DNA of 64,000 bases. Origin: Entonaema liquescens. Taxonomy: Eukaryota; Ascomycota; Sordariomycetes; Xylariales; Xylariaceae. The notes beneath the pieces are model-generated. The model was not told the DNA's origin. It did not search any database and saw nothing but the letters and a program-made list of their open reading frames with translations. Shown piece by piece: positions 62,227 through 64,000 of this stretch; within the stretch, counting starts at the first letter, position 1; every line of letters starts with the position of its first letter. A program made the position numbers and the translations under genes. Location of the stretch: positions 1,426,001 through 1,490,000 of the forward strand of contig CADCSX010000007.1 in NCBI GenBank assembly GCA_902805475.1, in the 5' to 3' direction.

Positions 62227-64000
62227 CACGAATCACGTCGTAAACTCACTTTATAACAAACATACTAACACACAGGCCAATCTACTTCCATACATCTACA
62301 CGCCCAGTGTACCAACCACCCTATTTCATATCAGATCTCAAAATGCCCGGTTTCCTGCCGAACCTGCTAAAAGCGTTAAGGATTTACCAATAGCTTATGA
62401 TACTTTATTACATTAGATCATGCAAATGCGAAGCTATATGCGCTCAATGTTGTGTACCTGTCTCTATTAGTCAAGCAGTGCGTGAACTTGATCAGAAACC
62501 TAAAAAGTAAGAGACCACACATACAAATAACGCGAAATATGATTATGCCGTCGCTACACAACCGACCGGGTCAGCCACTCCGGTCAACTCATCATAATGA
62601 TCATCGCTCGCTACAGGTGAGTGTTTATTAAGGTATGCCAGCTCACCATACAGCAACCTTGAATGAGTTACCTAAACCAGTTACCACTTCGGTACATTTA
62701 TCATCTAATATGTATATACTAGGTACTTACTCATTCATATAAACTACAGCCAATGATAAAACCAGGGCTCGTAGTACGGGCGGTGGTGCAACAGGTATTG
62801 CCACGAGATTATCATATCTGACGAAGTCGAAGACTACGAGGCTGGCTCACGGGATAATCTATTCACGCGGAGAATATTGCCTAGGGAGAAAAAAACCGGT
62901 TGGTTGCACAGAGCCACAAATCGTCGTTGTCTGTCAATGTTGGCAGCGATGTCTCAAACGGACCAAAGTATCACCCATCTCAACTAACACATATCCCGTC
63001 AACTAAAGTCATACTGGGTTACAAACTTATATTAAACTAACGGTCTATGAATTACCTATTGGGCTGCACTGCAGGAATCTACATATCTATCTGTGGTGAA
63101 CGGTATACCAACATTCAGGTCCCATCGCTTAATATACCAAAACCATAGACGATCTACCTTACCAAAGTTCAGAGGTAAAGGGGAGACCGAGTACCAGGAA
63201 ATCGGGATTTGGTAGCCTTACCACCCACATCATCTGGGCAAACACTCATCCAGTAAGCTGGATAAGATAACTTTGGGGTGTGATAATATAGGTATTAAGA
63301 TTTCCATTGGCTACTCATTTCGGAGCCATCCGATAACCGTGATTGATATCGGCCCAACTGTTTAGTCGTATGCGCCATGTTTGCAGATGATGGTCTCTGC
63401 TGATCATCCACCCACACTGATGATAGGCCATCCTGGGATGAAGCTGCAAAACCCTCTGCAACCCCCGCTCCCAGGTTTCTTACCCGTCCTATTGCTAGCG
63501 CCATATACGATGTAAGGCTAATCCATTCCGTACTGGCGTGCATGCGTAAGGCTCTAAGAAGCAGCAACCTTGCCGGGATCTTGTGCTATGGTCCCAGGGT
63601 CAAGGATCTTAGATCGTAGTGACATATCAGTTTCTCTATATGATGATGATGCTAGGATAGGCTCAAGGCCTCACAGTTTTAATAACATTATCACAATTAT
63701 CATCGCGACATGGTCGAGTACCTAAAGGCGCGGAGATACGGAAAGACTACCCCCTCGTTAGCTATGTCTCTTCCCCAGACAGACTTCGCTCATCATGTCT
63801 CGGTTGCCAACTTAGATGACAGTTTTTTAATTTTTTATTTTTTTGCTCGCTATGGGTCTAGACCTCGTAAGTCGAGGCGGGGAACGAATGGTAAAAGCAT
63901 GCTTAGCTTCCAGCAGGAGCTCCGTTCGAACCAAAGGTTGATAGGCCCGGAACAAGTGCCTAAAACCAGCAGAAGCATGATCCCGCGTTCCCGCTCGCAG

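Larger units (their letters stand above)
61410..64000. other. Gene-free right end
   Basis: The amidotransferase promoter is at left. An AAAT repeat lies at 62184-62226. Beyond that no coding region, tRNA or mobile element is supported; the 90-codon minus-strand frame at 63295-63567 has no features. Confidence 0.5.

Noticed and set aside
63905..63990. tRNA-like GGTTCGAAC arm on the minus strand near the right end
   Set aside because: The putative T stem has two wobble pairs and no acceptor, D or anticodon arms could be fitted.

Overview
The window is nuclear DNA of a filamentous ascomycete, most likely a Sordariomycete. Nearly every gene is cut by short introns (about 50-80 nt) with GTANGT-type donors, CTRAC/CTAAC branch sites and YAG acceptors. 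Gene content is typical of that group: Zn2Cys6 regulators, an SAT4/rhodopsin-like membrane protein, an NPP1-type necrosis-inducing-like protein, dynactin p62, and DUF8004-like and DUF7704-like fungal families. No operons, CRISPR arrays, rRNA genes, convincing tRNA genes or recognisable transposons were seen. All gene models were spliced by hand from the sequence; each intron was required to keep the frame and restore family-conserved residues.

Layout. At 1.7-7.7 kb lie three housekeeping genes: a vacuolar PQ-loop transporter (-), the NADH pyrophosphatase NPY1 (+) and ribosomal protein uL1/L10a (-). A SAT4-like seven-helix membrane protein (+) sits at 9.8-11.3 kb. From 14.5 to 31.5 kb is a regulator-rich, gene-poor stretch: a C2H2 factor (-) with an unusual 1.37-kb first intron, a Zn2Cys6 factor (-) whose zinc cluster is split across a 265-nt intron, a conserved fungal protein of unknown function (+), and a second Zn2Cys6 factor (+). 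At 33-37 kb come a secreted NLP (+) with an altered heptapeptide and an EXPERA-like membrane protein (+). From 37 to 50.4 kb the window holds a DUF8004-like protein (-), dynactin p62 (+), ribosomal protein eS7 (-), a cysteine-repeat single-pass membrane protein (+), an ADH6-type alcohol dehydrogenase (-) and a DUF7704-like membrane protein (-). The last part, 52-61.5 kb, holds a fungal amidoligase (+), an unknown basic protein (+), an F-box/WD40 protein (+) interrupted by a one-base frameshift, and a class I glutamine amidotransferase-like protein (-). The final 2.5 kb carries no gene I can support.

The genes do not form an obvious single pathway. The least ordinary items are the amidoligase with its same-strand unknown neighbour, the F-box/WD40 frameshift exactly at the start of the first WD repeat, the H-to-N change in the NLP signature, the giant intron plus stop-start-overlapping upstream ORF of the C2H2 gene, and recurrent TACCTA/TAGGTA-rich patches in noncoding DNA. 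No complete new system is demonstrated; the amidoligase locus is the best lead.
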